DNA from: Desulfobacterales bacterium
GTDB lineage: Bacteria > Desulfobacterota > Desulfovibrionia > Desulfovibrionales > Desulfothermaceae
Assembly: GCA_027064715.1 (NCBI GenBank)
Contig: JAMOPG010000201.1
Span: forward strand, 1 to 33,778
Direction of reading: 5' to 3'
DNA length: 33,778 nucleotides
The notes below the pieces were generated by a model. It was not told where the DNA came from. It made no database searches and was given only the letters and a program-made list of their open reading frames with translations. Below, piece by piece: positions 15,074-24,676 of this stretch (positions are counted from its first letter, which is position 1; every line of letters starts with the position of its first letter). Position numbers and translations under genes: made by a program.

Positions 15074-16200
15074 TAGTAAACCTCCAATTCAGCATGTAGG
15101 GCGCCAGCTGCTTTAAGTGTTCTAAGTATAGAAATTAGATCCCTTGGAGATGCACCAATTGCATTTAATCCATCTATTAATTCTTTTAAGCTCGCACCCC
15201 TTATTATATTTAATTTCTTTTTCTTTTCCTCGACTTTTAGTTGTGTTCTAGGGACCCCTACAGTCATGCCAAGACTAAATGGTGCTGGTTGTGACACCTG
15301 TGGTATTTCCTTTACAACTACCTGAAGGTTCCCTTGGGCAATTGCCACAGGAGATATCCTTACATCCCACCCCATGACAATGGTCCCTGTCTTTTCATCC
15401 ACCACTACTTTTGCCTTTGAATCTGGTGTTACATACATGTTTTCAAGACTTGCCATTAGAGGTACTAGGTTGTGCTTAAATTGATCAGGTACTGTTAGCT
15501 CAATTGTGGATATATCCTTTGCAACAGCATAGGGCCCTCCAAGTTTTTTGTTTATGTCTTCAGTTATTTTTTCAACTGTTGAAAAGTCCCTGATATCCAG
15601 AGAAATAGTGATCTTGTCCTGAGAATTAAACTCAAAGGGTGTTGGTCTTTCAACTATGGCTCCTGATGGTATCTTTGCCACAGTGGGCACATTTTTTACA
15701 CTAGCTGCTGCCTGACCCCCTACTGAATAACCCCCAAGCAGCACAGGCCCCTGAGCAATTGCATATACCTTTCCATCTATTCCTTTTAATGGTGTAAGGA
15801 GCAAAACTCCACCTAAAAGACTAGATGCATCACCTATTGAAGAAACAGTTACATCAAGCCTATCCCCTGGTCTTGCAGATACTGGCATTTGAGCTGACAC
15901 TATAACTGCAGCAACGTTTTTGGGTTGTATCTGTTTTGAGTCTACCTTTATGCCCATATTTTCCAGCATGTTGGCTATAGACCTCACTGTAAACTGCGCT
16001 CCCCTCTTATCCCCTGTTCCTGAAAGTCCCACTACCAGTCCATAGCCTACCAGTTGATTTGTACGAACACCGCTAAATCTGGCTATGTCTTTTAGTCGCA
16101 CAACTTCACACCTGGCTGAATTTGAATATAAAACAATAGATACTAATGTTGTGAGGATTGCAATTAGATATTTTTTGTTAAGATGTTTTAAAATGGCCAT
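15073..16200 (-). CDS. flgI: Flagellar P-ring protein FlgI
   Basis: A 375-residue periplasmic protein forming the P ring in the peptidoglycan layer. A Sec signal peptide is visible ([20 protein letters not shown], cleavage near SARC/E). The mature start [20 protein letters not shown] is the family hallmark. [18 protein letters not shown]-type segments and the C-terminal [19 protein letters not shown] are also typical. Length fits. The gene overlaps the end of flgH by 13 bases and the next gene by one, as in a tightly coupled operon. Confidence 0.97.
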   Translation of the reverse strand: MAILKHLNKKYLIAILTTLVSIVLYSNSARCEVVRLKDIARFSGVRTNQLVGYGLVVGLSGTGDKRGAQFTVRSIANMLENMGIKVDSKQIQPKNVAAVIVSAQMPVSARPGDRLDVTVSSIGDASSLLGGVLLLTPLKGIDGKVYAIAQGPVLLGGYSVGGQAAASVKNVPTVAKIPSGAIVERPTPFEFNSQDKITISLDIRDFSTVEKITEDINKKLGGPYAVAKDISTIELTVPDQFKHNLVPLMASLENMYVTPDSKAKVVVDEKTGTIVMGWDVRISPVAIAQGNLQVVVKEIPQVSQPAPFSLGMTVGVPRTQLKVEEKKKKLNIIRGASLKELIDGLNAIGASPRDLISILRTLKAAGALHAELEVY

Positions 16201-16865
16201 ACCTTATCCACCAATTTTTCCATCCAACCTTCTTTTTGTTTATTTGATAATACCCCATCCCCATAAACATAAATCTTTGCATCAGCCAATTGATCTGATG
16301 TTATTGTATTTTCTGGGCCTATATCCCTTGCCCTAATTAGGCCTTTAACAAAGATTATTTGTTTTTCTCCATTAACCAATATTTCCCTGTAACCTTGCAG
16401 TTCCATGAGACCATTGGGAAAAACCCTGATAATACGAGCTGCAACAGTTGCCTGAACCGTGGTCTTTCTACTAGTGTCTCCTGAGGTATCTAATTTGTTG
16501 TGATTGGATGCCTTAATTATTGGAGAGGATCCAACAGGCAAAATTGGCAACCCAAATACCCTGTCTTTTCCCAAAAAGTTGTCAAACCCAGCTGAGATAT
16601 TGTATTTTCTTTCAGATTTAGTGTCAGATTCTGTTGATGCTGTACTCTGCTCCACAATCTTGATAAGGACAATATCTCCAACCTTTTTTGCCCTATTGTC
16701 TTCAAATAAGAAATTGGCATCTTGTGGTTGAAATAAGGAGCCTGGATTCTCTATTTTTGATATTGGAGCTGGTTCAGGAGGAACTAGTGTTGGGATATAA
16801 TTTGGATTTTTCCCAGCACAAGATGCAAGAAAACTCATTGTAATTATTAAAATTAGTTTCTTCAT
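16188..16865 (-). CDS. flgH: Flagellar L-ring lipoprotein FlgH
   Basis: A 225-residue outer-membrane lipoprotein that forms the L ring. It has a lipoprotein signal [16 protein letters not shown] with the lipobox LASC, giving C16 as lipid-modified residue. The body has typical FlgH features: [65 protein letters not shown] and the C-terminal [13 protein letters not shown]. The start overlaps the flgA stop by four bases (ATGA). An L ring shows that the cell has an outer membrane. Confidence 0.97.
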   Translation of the reverse strand: MKKLILIITMSFLASCAGKNPNYIPTLVPPEPAPISKIENPGSLFQPQDANFLFEDNRAKKVGDIVLIKIVEQSTASTESDTKSERKYNISAGFDNFLGKDRVFGLPILPVGSSPIIKASNHNKLDTSGDTSRKTTVQATVAARIIRVFPNGLMELQGYREILVNGEKQIIFVKGLIRARDIGPENTITSDQLADAKIYVYGDGVLSNKQKEGWMEKLVDKVWPF

Positions 16866-17800
16866 CTTACCTCCACTGTTTCATTATTTATGATCTTTCC
16901 ATATACATATCTTTTGCTTTGAAGATTTATCACCTTAATTATATCTCCTATTTTCCCATCTTCTGTTGCTATTGCTATTGTGCGCAAAAGGATATGTTCC
17001 CCTGAGTATATGAGGTTTACCTTTTGTCCTTTTGTGATAGTGGGCATTGGCTCAAGCTTAAGTAAAGTTATAGGTTCATGAGTGCCAATTGGTATTTTTA
17101 TCCTCCATGGTCCACTTTTGCCGTCCCATATGTTTTTAGGAAGATATGCCAAGTTTTTCTTTTCAAAAGTCACTTTTTCAGGTGTTAACATCTCTCCCCT
17201 ATTTAAGGGTCGTGCTGCACAGGGAACTGGAGCAAATACATCTAAAAAGAATTTTGCAGGCCTTATTCTTACCTGTTTATTATTTTTTACTATGACAAAA
17301 CTAATACTGTTGTGTCCTGGCCTTATTTTCCCTCCAATAGGTTTGATTGTTATTTTTTCTCCTTCTCTAAGTTCCATATATTCTGGTAAAGAGATATCTC
17401 TGATTATTTTGTCTCCTCTTAAATACGGAGTATAACTCTTTACATAGTTCTTTAAGATATTAATCAATTGAATTTTAGTTAATACAATCTTGCCTTTGTA
17501 TATGTCTACATAATCTGGTATATAGATTTCAGATAAAAGGGCTTTGACACTTGTTTTTTCTAAGATGTTTTTTATAACATCTCCTGAAATTTTTTTATGT
17601 TTTGGAAAATCTTCAATATTTATTAAAGGGATATCCTTTATAGAACTAAAATATTCATTATTTTCTTTAATATCACATATATCTTTAAGTGATAAAATGT
17701 TTTTTTCAGTAATTACAACATTCTTAATCTGGATTGAATATGAATATAAATCTGTTACAATTGAAAAACATATTATTAACAAAAATATTATCTGCCTCAT
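16862..17800 (-). CDS. flgA: P-ring assembly chaperone FlgA
   Basis: 312 residues with an N-terminal Sec signal peptide (IIFLLIICFSIVTDLYS). The C-terminal SAF domain (about 185-312) has the FlgA pattern: VPCAARPLNRGEMLTPEKV, RIKIPIGTHEPITLLKLEP and GQKVNLIYSGEHILLRTIA, ending KVINLQSKRYVYGKI. FlgA acts in the periplasm as the chaperone for FlgI polymerisation. It is longer than E. coli FlgA (about 220) because of an N-terminal region of unclear role, common outside enterobacteria. It begins five bases after the flgG stop. Confidence 0.9.
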   Translation of the reverse strand: MRQIIFLLIICFSIVTDLYSYSIQIKNVVITEKNILSLKDICDIKENNEYFSSIKDIPLINIEDFPKHKKISGDVIKNILEKTSVKALLSEIYIPDYVDIYKGKIVLTKIQLINILKNYVKSYTPYLRGDKIIRDISLPEYMELREGEKITIKPIGGKIRPGHNSISFVIVKNNKQVRIRPAKFFLDVFAPVPCAARPLNRGEMLTPEKVTFEKKNLAYLPKNIWDGKSGPWRIKIPIGTHEPITLLKLEPMPTITKGQKVNLIYSGEHILLRTIAIATEDGKIGDIIKVINLQSKRYVYGKIINNETVEVR

Positions 17801-17805
17801 AACCG

Positions 17806-18588
17806 CTACCTTATAATATTATTTGCTAATCTAAGTATAGAATCAGTTGTTTCTAGAGACTTTGAATTACTTTCAAATGCCCTTTGGGCAATTATCATAT
17901 TCACCATCTCTTCAACCAACTCTACATTTGACATTTCTAAAAAGCCTTGAACTATTCTTCCAGCATTATCTGTCCCAGGGGTCCTTTGTTGTGCTGCTCC
18001 AGATGCAGGTGTTTCCAAATATAGATTTCCACCTATTGCATTAAGACCAGCTGGATTAATAAAAGTATAAATAGGGATATCAGCTCCAGCAAGTTCATTG
18101 CCTTCTTTATCTAAAGCAGAGATATGTCCATCATTAGTAACTACTATATTCACTGTTTCTGGTGGAACAGTAAAAGGCGGTTGTAATACATATCCTCTAG
18201 GTGTAACTATTTCACCATCTTCATTTAATTTAAAGTTTCCTGATCTGGTGTAAGCAATTTGACCATTCATATCCACCTGAAAAAAACCATCTCCTTCAAT
18301 GGCCAGATCTAAAGGATTTCCAGTATTTTGTAGATTGCCTTCAGTGAAGAATTTATGCACAGTACCAGGTCTAACCCCAAGTCCCACTTGGATGCCTGTG
18401 GGAATCGTCTGCCCTGCTTGATTTTGGTGTCCTGCTATTTTTAGTGTTTGATACATGAGGTCTTCAAATTCTGCCCTACTCTTTTTAAAACCCACTGTAT
18501 TAACATTGGATAAGTTGTGGGCTATAGTGTCTATGTTTAGTTCTTGAGCAATCATACCAGAGGCTGCTGTCCATAGTGATCTGAGCAT
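17806..18588 (-). CDS. flgG: Flagellar distal rod protein FlgG
   Basis: A 260-residue rod protein. N-terminal signature: MLRSLWTAASGMIAQELNID followed by HNLSNVNTVGFKKSRAEFED. The C-terminal signature is NVELVEEMVNMIIAQRAFES, then NSKSLETTDSILRLAN. The size and internal spacing match FlgG. It is exported by the flagellar type III system and polymerises beyond the proximal rod. It lies 26 bases after flgF, with GGGAGG upstream of the ATG. Confidence 0.97.
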   Translation of the reverse strand: MLRSLWTAASGMIAQELNIDTIAHNLSNVNTVGFKKSRAEFEDLMYQTLKIAGHQNQAGQTIPTGIQVGLGVRPGTVHKFFTEGNLQNTGNPLDLAIEGDGFFQVDMNGQIAYTRSGNFKLNEDGEIVTPRGYVLQPPFTVPPETVNIVVTNDGHISALDKEGNELAGADIPIYTFINPAGLNAIGGNLYLETPASGAAQQRTPGTDNAGRIVQGFLEMSNVELVEEMVNMIIAQRAFESNSKSLETTDSILRLANNIIR

Positions 18589-18614
18589 ATTTTCACCCTC
18601 CCTTATTTTTTTAT

Positions 18615-19385
18615 TTATTCAGTTGTTCCCATTTTATTTATTAAATTTATGTCTTCATCATTGGTGCTTGTCATGGTCTTTTGTAACCCCTCTAAAATTC
18701 TCAATGCTTCTAACATTCTCACCATTTCTGTGGTTACCTCCACATTTGAAGATTCTATGTATCCTTGATAGATCTTTGCTTTTTGTGCTGGTATTTCTTG
18801 AACTTGCTGTATTGGCTTATACAGATTTCCTCCAATTTTTTGTAGCTTTTGAGGATCTATCACATTTACCACAGGAATTATGTCTATTTGATTGTTGTTT
18901 ACATATACTATTCCATCTGAGGTAATCTCTATGTTTTTAGAAGTTGGAACCTGTATTGGCCCATTTTGTCCCAAAAGTTGATAGCCCTTATTTGTTACAA
19001 TAAATCCATTTGGATCTAGTTTAAAATTTCCATCCCTGGTATACATTATTCCCTGGGGTGTCTGCACCTTAAAAAAACCAGGCCCTTCAATTGCTAAACT
19101 TAAGGGATTTCCTGTTTGAATAAGTTGGCCTTGAGAAAAATCTATAACAACCTCACCTATCCTTGGCTGTGTCAACAGGTCCTTTTCTGGCCACCTGACA
19201 CCCCCTGTAATCCCTTTATTGGGATCTAAAAAGTCATGGGCATAATGAGTAAGTACATCCTCGAATGCAACCTTGTCCTTCTTGTATCCTGGAGTGCTGA
19301 CATTTGCCAAATTATTGGTTATGAGATCAATGGTGTATTGTTGAGTTAATGCTCCAAATAGGCTATTATATACGCTGTCTTGCAT
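18615..19385 (-). CDS. flgF: Flagellar basal-body rod protein FlgF
   Basis: A 256-residue proximal-rod protein starting MQDSVYNSLFGALTQQYTID, then LITNNLANVSTPGYKKDKV. The start at 19385 is set by AGGAGG (19395-19400) nine bases upstream; the frame is open for 44 more codons upstream, but that part lacks family similarity and contains the promoter. The C-terminus SNVEVTTEMVRMLEALRILE is typical. It is slightly more divergent than the following flgG, which separates FlgF from FlgG. It is the first gene of the nine-gene flagellar operon. Confidence 0.93.
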   Translation of the reverse strand: MQDSVYNSLFGALTQQYTIDLITNNLANVSTPGYKKDKVAFEDVLTHYAHDFLDPNKGITGGVRWPEKDLLTQPRIGEVVIDFSQGQLIQTGNPLSLAIEGPGFFKVQTPQGIMYTRDGNFKLDPNGFIVTNKGYQLLGQNGPIQVPTSKNIEITSDGIVYVNNNQIDIIPVVNVIDPQKLQKIGGNLYKPIQQVQEIPAQKAKIYQGYIESSNVEVTTEMVRMLEALRILEGLQKTMTSTNDEDINLINKMGTTE

Positions 19386-19414
19386 AGGAAAAAACCTCCT
19401 TTGCTTAAAGATTA

Positions 19415-19428
19415 GCAAAAAACAGACC
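19415..19428 (-). promoter_or_regulatory. Sigma-54 type -24/-12 promoter of the flagellar operon
   Basis: Minus strand TTGGTCTG-N4-TTGCT: the invariant GG (19428-19427) and GC (19416-19415) are separated by exactly ten bases, as required for sigma-54. The predicted start is near 19403, giving an 18-base leader that still carries the AGGAGG of flgF. Control by RpoN with an FlrC-like enhancer-binding protein is established in several flagellated proteobacteria; here it is inferred. Confidence 0.65.
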
Positions 19429-19556
19429 AAATTTGTTGAAAACAGAAAATATGCGTTATTGTTATTTTGTTTAGTAAAGATTTTTGGCTTAAGAGGATGG
19501 TAACAATTTATTGACACATAAAAAACATATTTAAATGAAAAGATGAAAGATAATCC

Positions 19557-19585
19557 TTGACTCTTTTGATGATTTTGGATAAAAA
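19557..19585 (+). promoter_or_regulatory. Probable promoter of tRNA-Gly
   Basis: -35 TTGACT (19557-19562), 17-base spacer, -10 TAAAAA (19580-19585, weak), placing the start near 19592, a few bases before the tRNA. It is divergent from the flgF promoter. It is the only candidate found upstream of the tRNA and rimP cluster. Confidence 0.45.
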
Positions 19586-19598
19586 ATATTTTGACAGA

Positions 19599-19674
19599 GC
19601 GGGTGTAACTCAGGTGGTAGAGTACAAGCTTCCCAAGCTTGGAGTCGCGGGTTCAAGTCCCGTCACCCGCTCCA
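19599..19674 (+). tRNA. tRNA-Gly (anticodon CCC), CCA encoded
   Basis: A 76-base cloverleaf: acceptor GCGGGTG/CACCCGC, D arm ACTC...GAGT, anticodon stem CAAGC/GCTTG with loop TTCCCAA (anticodon CCC), T arm GCGGG-TTCAAGT-CCCGT, and the 3' CCA encoded. The pairing in all four arms is complete except for a G-T closing the T stem. It reads GGG glycine codons. Confidence 0.95.
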
Positions 19675-19707
19675 CTCCCATAATATATTTGACAGATAAA
19701 AATGTGG

Positions 19708-19738
19708 AGTGGACCTAAATTAGGTCCACTTTTTTTTT
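19708..19738 (+). terminator. Strong intrinsic terminator between tRNA-Gly and rimP
   Basis: A perfect stem AGTGGACCT (19708-19716) / AGGTCCACT (19722-19730) with loop AAATT is followed by eight T. It ends 22 bases before the rimP ATG. No good promoter was found between it and rimP, so the rimP-pnp cluster may depend on readthrough of this site, as in a leader attenuator. Confidence 0.85.
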
Positions 19739-19760
19739 GATATAAGGAGCAAAAAAGATC

Positions 19761-20231
19761 ATGGATATAAATTTATTAATGGATAGAATAAAGAAAATAG
19801 TAGAAGATGCGGTTTCTTCTCTTGGATATAATCTATGGGGTATAGAATATCTTGGTTCAGAAAGAAGGAGTATACTCAGGGTATATATTGATTCTCCCAA
19901 AGGGGTATCAATATCTGACTGTGTTGAAGTCTCAAAGCATTTAGATGTTATTTTAGATGTAGAAGATCCAATACCTGGTTCTTATACCCTTGAGGTCTCA
20001 TCCCCTGGAGTAGACAGGAGGTTTTTTTATCCAGAGCAGTTAGAGGAATACATAGGAAAGAATTTTTCTATAAATCTTAAAGAATTAAAGGAAAATAGAA
20101 AAAAGTGGAAAGGGAAGTTGAAATCTATAGCACCTCATAAAAAAGAAATAGTTCTTGAGACAGAAGAAGGTGATATAAAATTTCATTGGGATGAGATAGA
20201 TAAGATAAAGCTCATATTTGGAGGTTTTTAG
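19761..20231 (+). CDS. rimP: Ribosome maturation factor RimP
   Basis: 156 residues. RimP binds the 30S subunit and helps assemble its head domain. The family pattern is clear: LGYNLWGIEYLGSERRSILRVYID, ISDCVEVSKHLDVILDVEDPI and YTLEVSSPGVDRRF, followed by a small SH3-like C-terminal domain (KSIAPHKKEIVLETEEGDI). AAGGAG lies 11 bases upstream. The stop directly abuts the nusA start. Confidence 0.96.
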   Translation: MDINLLMDRIKKIVEDAVSSLGYNLWGIEYLGSERRSILRVYIDSPKGVSISDCVEVSKHLDVILDVEDPIPGSYTLEVSSPGVDRRFFYPEQLEEYIGKNFSINLKELKENRKKWKGKLKSIAPHKKEIVLETEEGDIKFHWDEIDKIKLIFGGF

Positions 20232-21461
20232 ATGGGACTGGAGTTAAAAAAGGCAATAGAAACCATAAGTAAGGAAAGAAGGATAGATAGGGATGTACTT
20301 ATCGATACCATAGAAGAGGCAATAAAGGTTGCTGTTAATAAAAAGTATCACAACCGTTTAGATATAGAAGTAAATTACAATGAAGATACAGGAGATATAG
20401 AGGTCTATCAATTTAAAAGGGTTGTAGAGGAAGTAGAAGATCCAGAGACTGAGATTTCATATGAGGAGGCAAAAGAGATTGATGAGAATGTCCAGATGGA
20501 TGATGAGGTTGGCTTTAGGCTTGAAGTTGAAGATTTGGGGCGCATAGCTGCACAGGCTGCAAAGCAAGTGATAATTCAGAGAATGAGAGATGCTGAACAA
20601 GAGATAATTTATGAAGAATATAAAGATAGGGTGGGAGAAATTGTAAGTGGAACAGTCCAGAGAAAGGAGCGGGCAGGCCTTATAATAAATTTAGGTAGAA
20701 CCGAGGCCCTTCTTCCCAATGATGAACAGATTCCCACAGAACACTATAAAAGGGGTGATAGGGTTGATGGTTATATTATAGAAGTAAAAAAAGAGGGCAG
20801 GGGACCACAAATCATCTTGTCTAGATCACATCCATCTTATATGGAGGCCTTATTTAAACGGGAAGTTCCAGAAGTTAGTGATGGTACAGTTAAAATAATG
20901 GGAATTGCAAGGGAACCAGGAATTAAGGCAAAGGTCGCTGTTTATTCAAAGGATAGGGATGTGGATCCAATTGGTGCTTGTGTTGGTGTTAGGGGATCTA
21001 GAATAAACAAGATTATTCAGGAATTTAAAGGAGAAAAGATTGACCTTATTGTATGGAGTCCCAATATCACTACCTATGCAGTAAATGCCTTAGCCCCTGC
21101 AAGGATCACCAGTATAACAGTGGATGAAGATGAGAAGAGTTTGGAAGTTGTGGTGCCAGATAATCAATATTATCTAGCAGTGGGGAGAAAAGGGATAAAT
21201 GTAAAATTAGCAAGTAAACTCCTTGGATGGCATATAGACATTATTACAGAAAGTCGTTATGGGGAGATCTATCAAAACAGACAAAAGATGGAGCAACTAG
21301 CTGGGGTTGTGGAGCTTGAAGTGGAAGCCTTTTATGATGCAGGATTTTATTCTTTAGAGGATATAAAAGATGCATCAGATGAAGAAATTTTAGCTATTGA
21401 AGGAATGGATGAAAAAAAATTAGGGGAATTAAAATCTGCTTTAAATCTTTTAACTGCTTAA
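20232..21461 (+). CDS. nusA: Transcription elongation/termination factor NusA
   Basis: 409 residues. The N-terminal RNA-polymerase-binding domain covers about 1-125, an S1 domain about 132-200 ('GEIVSGTVQRKERAGLIINL'), and two KH domains about 205-345 ('DPIGACVGVRGSRI', 'VGRKGINVKLASKLLGW'). A single helix-hairpin-helix-like tail follows (about 355-409, 'AGFYSLEDIKDASDEEILAI'). It modulates pausing and intrinsic termination. It is shorter than E. coli NusA (495), which has two acidic repeats at the end. The ATG follows the rimP TAG directly, with GGAGG seven bases upstream. Confidence 0.96.
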   Translation: MGLELKKAIETISKERRIDRDVLIDTIEEAIKVAVNKKYHNRLDIEVNYNEDTGDIEVYQFKRVVEEVEDPETEISYEEAKEIDENVQMDDEVGFRLEVEDLGRIAAQAAKQVIIQRMRDAEQEIIYEEYKDRVGEIVSGTVQRKERAGLIINLGRTEALLPNDEQIPTEHYKRGDRVDGYIIEVKKEGRGPQIILSRSHPSYMEALFKREVPEVSDGTVKIMGIAREPGIKAKVAVYSKDRDVDPIGACVGVRGSRINKIIQEFKGEKIDLIVWSPNITTYAVNALAPARITSITVDEDEKSLEVVVPDNQYYLAVGRKGINVKLASKLLGWHIDIITESRYGEIYQNRQKMEQLAGVVELEVEAFYDAGFYSLEDIKDASDEEILAIEGMDEKKLGELKSALNLLTA

Positions 21462-21503
21462 ATATATATCTATGTATATTTTGTATTTGCTAGAGGGAGA
21501 TCT

Positions 21504-21734
21504 TTGGGTTTGGCAAAAAAACACGTCCCAATAAGAATGTGTATAATTTGTAGAACTAGGATGGAAAAATATAAATTAAATAGATATGTTTTAATTGACA
21601 GAAAATTTATATTGGATGAGAAACAAAGGCTTCCAGGACGAGGTTTTTATGTGTGTAATAATTTAAAATGCAAAAACATAGCAGAAAAAAAATTTTTAAA
21701 AGAGAAAAGAAAGATTTTTGGAAAAGGGGATTGA
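21504..21734 (+). CDS. rnpM: YlxR/RnpM family RNA-binding protein
   Basis: About 76 residues, with the YlxR pattern [19 protein letters not shown], then a RGFYVCNN segment with two more cysteines. In Bacillus the homologue (RnpM) binds and inhibits RNase P; the function here is inferred from the family. There is no ATG: TTG at 21504 or TTG at 21510 must serve, four or ten bases after GGGAG (21495-21499). The latter has the more usual spacing. Position between nusA and infB is the conserved one. The gene ends 10 bases before the infB start. Confidence 0.85.
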   Translation: MGLAKKHVPIRMCIICRTRMEKYKLNRYVLIDRKFILDEKQRLPGRGFYVCNNLKCKNIAEKKFLKEKRKIFGKGD

Positions 21735-21744
21735 AGGGGGGATT

Positions 21745-24375
21745 ATGGCCATAATGATGCGTGTTAGAGATTTATCAAAGGAGCTTGGCATAAGTAATAA
21801 AGAGCTTTTGAGAATTTTAAGAGAAGAAAAGATTCCAGCAAAAAGTCATATGAGTGGACTTACAAAAGAACAGGTAGAAGAAATAAGAAAAAAATATAAG
21901 TCTCTAAAAGAGGAAAACAAAAGGGTTAAGAAGAAAAAGGTTTCAGGGGGAATTATTATTAGAAGAAGACCTGCAGAATCTAATAAGCAAGAATCAAAAG
22001 AGGAAAAAAAGGCAATTAAAGAAGAAGCGAAAAAAATTGAAGAAACTAAAAAAGAAGATAAAATATCTGCTTTAGAACAACAAGAGTCAAAACAACCAGA
22101 AGTCAAAGAAGAAAACAAAGAAGAAGTTAAAATAGAGGCCACCCCCCCAGATACTTCTGAGCATAAGAAATCTGAAGAAAAAGAAGATCAAAAAAAGGAA
22201 GGGAAAAAATCAAAAGATTATAGAAAAAAAAGGTTTTTTAGGGACAGAAAATTTAGAAAGAGAAGATCATTTCCAAAAGCAAGGGTAATTGAAAAGCCTG
22301 CCCCCAAAGAAGATGAGGAAAAAAAGGAAGAACAAAAATCCCCTGTAGAAGAAACACAAGAAATCCCAGTAGATGTCCCAGTTAGTGTGGAAAAAGAAAG
22401 TAGAAAGAAAAAGAAGAAAAAGGCCAAAAAAACAGTAGATGTATCTTCTATTTATGAAGAAGAGGAAATTAAAAAGAAGAAGAAAAAAGATTGGAAGAAG
22501 AAAAAAGAAGCTGATGTAGTTGATAAAACAGGGGGTAAGGTCCCTAAAAAGAAAAAGGCAGAAGCAAAGGAAAAAGAAGAACAAAAGCCTAAAATCTCAA
22601 CCCAGCCTATAAAGGCAGAAAAGAGAAAGATTAAAATAGAAGAAGCAATAAGGGTTTCAGAACTTGCACAACAAATGGGAGTTAAGGCGCAGGAGATAAT
22701 AAAGACACTTCTTGGCCTAGGTGTAATGGCCACCATAAATCAATCCATTGATTTTGACACTGCATCTATAGTTGCAGCAGAGTTTGGGTATGAAGTGGAA
22801 AAAGTGGGATTTTCTGAAGAGGAATTTATAGTTCCAAAAGAGGAAGACAAACCTGAAGATCTAAAACCAAGACCTCCTGTTGTAACTATAATGGGACATG
22901 TTGATCATGGAAAGACTACTTTGCTTGATGCCATCAGGATGTCAGATGTGGCACTTAGGGAAGCTGGAGGAATAACACAACACATAGGTGCATATCATGT
23001 AAAGGTTGGAGATAATTACGTAGTATTTTTGGATACTCCTGGTCATGAGGCATTTACAGAGATGAGGGCAAGGGGTGCCCAGGTTACTGATATTGTAATT
23101 TTGGTAGTGGCTGCTGATGATGGAGTGATGGAACAAACCAAAGAGGCCATAAATCACGCAAAGGCCGCAGGTGTCCCTATTATTGTGGCTATAAACAAGA
23201 TTGATAAAGAAAACGCAGATCCAGAACGTGTAAAAAGAGAACTTGCTGAGTATGGACTAATCCCTGAAGAGTGGGGTGGAGACACAATATATGTTCCAAT
23301 CTCAGCAAAAAAGAAGATTGGTATAGATCAATTGCTTGAGATGTTATTACTTCAGGCTGAAGTGTTAGAATTAAAGGCAAATCCAAATAAACGTGCAAGG
23401 GGATATATAATTGAGTCTAAGTTAGATAAAGGAAGGGGACCTGTTGGTACTGTGTTAATCAAAGAAGGAACATTGAAAACAGGAGACGCCTTTGTATGTG
23501 GATTAAATTACGGCAAGGTGCGTTCACTTATAAATGATAAAGGTCAGAAAGTTGACGCTGCAGGTCCATCTATGCCTGTGGAAGTCCAGGGTTTTGACGA
23601 TGTGCCAAGGGCTGGAGAGGAATTTGTGGTAGTAGAAAGTGAGAAGGTTGCCAAGAAGATCGCTGAGGCAAGGGTGCAAAAGCATAGGGAAAGAGAGCTT
23701 GCAAAGCAGACAAAATTAACCCTGGAGACCTTCTTTAAGGCAAAGGAACAAGAAGAAACAAAGACCTTGAATTTGATAGTAAAGACTGATGTTCAGGGTT
23801 CCTTTGAGGCAATCAATGAGGCGTTGAGCAAATTGTCAACAGATGAGGTCAATGTAAAGATTATCCATGGTGCAACTGGTGCTATAAATGAAAATGATGT
23901 GAGATTGGCTGCTGCATCTGATGCAATTATTATAGGCTTTAGGGTAAGACCAACTGCAAAGGTTAAGGAACTCGCAGAGCAGGAAGGTGTTGACATCAGA
24001 TATTATTCTGTAATTTATGATCTAGTAAATGAAGTAAAAGAAGCACTCATTGGTATGCTTGAGCCAGAGATAAAAGAGGTATACCTTGGTCAGGCTGAAG
24101 TAAAACAAGTATTCAATATTCCAAAGGTTGGAACTGTTGCTGGATGTGTGGTGGTCAATGGAAAGATTCAAAGAAATGCAAAAGTTAGGCTCCTTAGGGA
24201 AGGGGTGGTGGTATATACAGGTAAAATTGCCTCTTTAAAGAGATTCAAAGATGATGTTAAAGAGGTGACAAAAGGATATGAATGTGGTGTTGGTTTGGAA
24301 AACTTTAATGATATAAAGATTGGAGACGTAATAGAGGCATTTGAAGAAGTAGAAGAAAGACCTACCTCTTTATAA
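21745..24375 (+). CDS. infB: Translation initiation factor IF-2
   Basis: About 876 residues. The ATG at 21745 ([17 protein letters not shown]) follows AAGGGGGG and is preferred over a frame extension into ylxR. N-terminal IF2N subdomain 1-50; a very Lys/Glu-rich linker about 55-305 with repeated KKKKK clusters; a second IF2N subdomain about 310-360; the GTPase domain with GHVDHGKTT (383-391), DTPGHEAF (430-437) and NKID (484-487); and domains II-IV with [13 protein letters not shown] at the end. It delivers initiator tRNA to the 30S subunit. The A-rich linker produces several spurious antisense open frames. Confidence 0.97.
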   Translation: MAIMMRVRDLSKELGISNKELLRILREEKIPAKSHMSGLTKEQVEEIRKKYKSLKEENKRVKKKKVSGGIIIRRRPAESNKQESKEEKKAIKEEAKKIEETKKEDKISALEQQESKQPEVKEENKEEVKIEATPPDTSEHKKSEEKEDQKKEGKKSKDYRKKRFFRDRKFRKRRSFPKARVIEKPAPKEDEEKKEEQKSPVEETQEIPVDVPVSVEKESRKKKKKKAKKTVDVSSIYEEEEIKKKKKKDWKKKKEADVVDKTGGKVPKKKKAEAKEKEEQKPKISTQPIKAEKRKIKIEEAIRVSELAQQMGVKAQEIIKTLLGLGVMATINQSIDFDTASIVAAEFGYEVEKVGFSEEEFIVPKEEDKPEDLKPRPPVVTIMGHVDHGKTTLLDAIRMSDVALREAGGITQHIGAYHVKVGDNYVVFLDTPGHEAFTEMRARGAQVTDIVILVVAADDGVMEQTKEAINHAKAAGVPIIVAINKIDKENADPERVKRELAEYGLIPEEWGGDTIYVPISAKKKIGIDQLLEMLLLQAEVLELKANPNKRARGYIIESKLDKGRGPVGTVLIKEGTLKTGDAFVCGLNYGKVRSLINDKGQKVDAAGPSMPVEVQGFDDVPRAGEEFVVVESEKVAKKIAEARVQKHRERELAKQTKLTLETFFKAKEQEETKTLNLIVKTDVQGSFEAINEALSKLSTDEVNVKIIHGATGAINENDVRLAAASDAIIIGFRVRPTAKVKELAEQEGVDIRYYSVIYDLVNEVKEALIGMLEPEIKEVYLGQAEVKQVFNIPKVGTVAGCVVVNGKIQRNAKVRLLREGVVVYTGKIASLKRFKDDVKEVTKGYECGVGLENFNDIKIGDVIEAFEEVEERPTSL

Positions 24376-24388
24376 AAAGAGTATTTAT

Positions 24389-24676
24389 ATGCAGATAGGT
24401 TGTCTTAAAATTGAATTTTATTTGCATGGAGTTTTTTCTTTAAAAGAAAAAAGAAATATAGCAAATAGTATAAAACAAAAATTAAGGAATAAATTCAATA
24501 TATCTGTTGCAGAAGTTGAATCTCAAGATAGTTTGACTAGATTAGTGCTGGGAGTTGTGACTGTTGGAAATAATGGAAGAGTAATTCAAACAGCGCTTGA
24601 TAATGTATTAAATTTTCTTGAAAGAGTTACTAGTGAGGAAATTACAGATACAACTATAGAAATTTTTAGTGTCTAA
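24389..24676 (+). CDS. DUF503 (YlxP-like) protein
   Basis: A 95-residue protein with the DUF503 pattern: an N-terminal strand MQIGCLKIEFYLHGVFSLKE, KRNIANSIKQKLRNKFNISV, AEVESQDSLTRLVLGVVTVG. Members sit between infB and rbfA in many bacteria; in Bacillus YlxP is linked to ribosome-binding factors, but the role is unsettled. It starts 13 bases after infB with only a weak purine-rich site (AAAAAGAG). It is followed directly by nrnA, so rbfA, normally next, is missing from this position. Confidence 0.88.
   Translation: MQIGCLKIEFYLHGVFSLKEKRNIANSIKQKLRNKFNISVAEVESQDSLTRLVLGVVTVGNNGRVIQTALDNVLNFLERVTSEEITDTTIEIFSV

Noticed and set aside
18615-19517. Long form of FlgF starting at 19517
   Set aside because: The extra 44 residues have no similarity to rod proteins and overlap the sigma-54 promoter; AGGAGG sets the start at 19385.
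19625-19642. Near-perfect palindrome CAAGCTT-CCC-AAGCTTG as an operator
   Set aside because: It is the anticodon stem-loop of tRNA-Gly.
21846-22736. Several minus-strand ORFs rich in Phe/Leu/Ser
   Set aside because: They are antisense shadows of the Lys/Glu-rich AAG/GAA repeats in the IF-2 linker.
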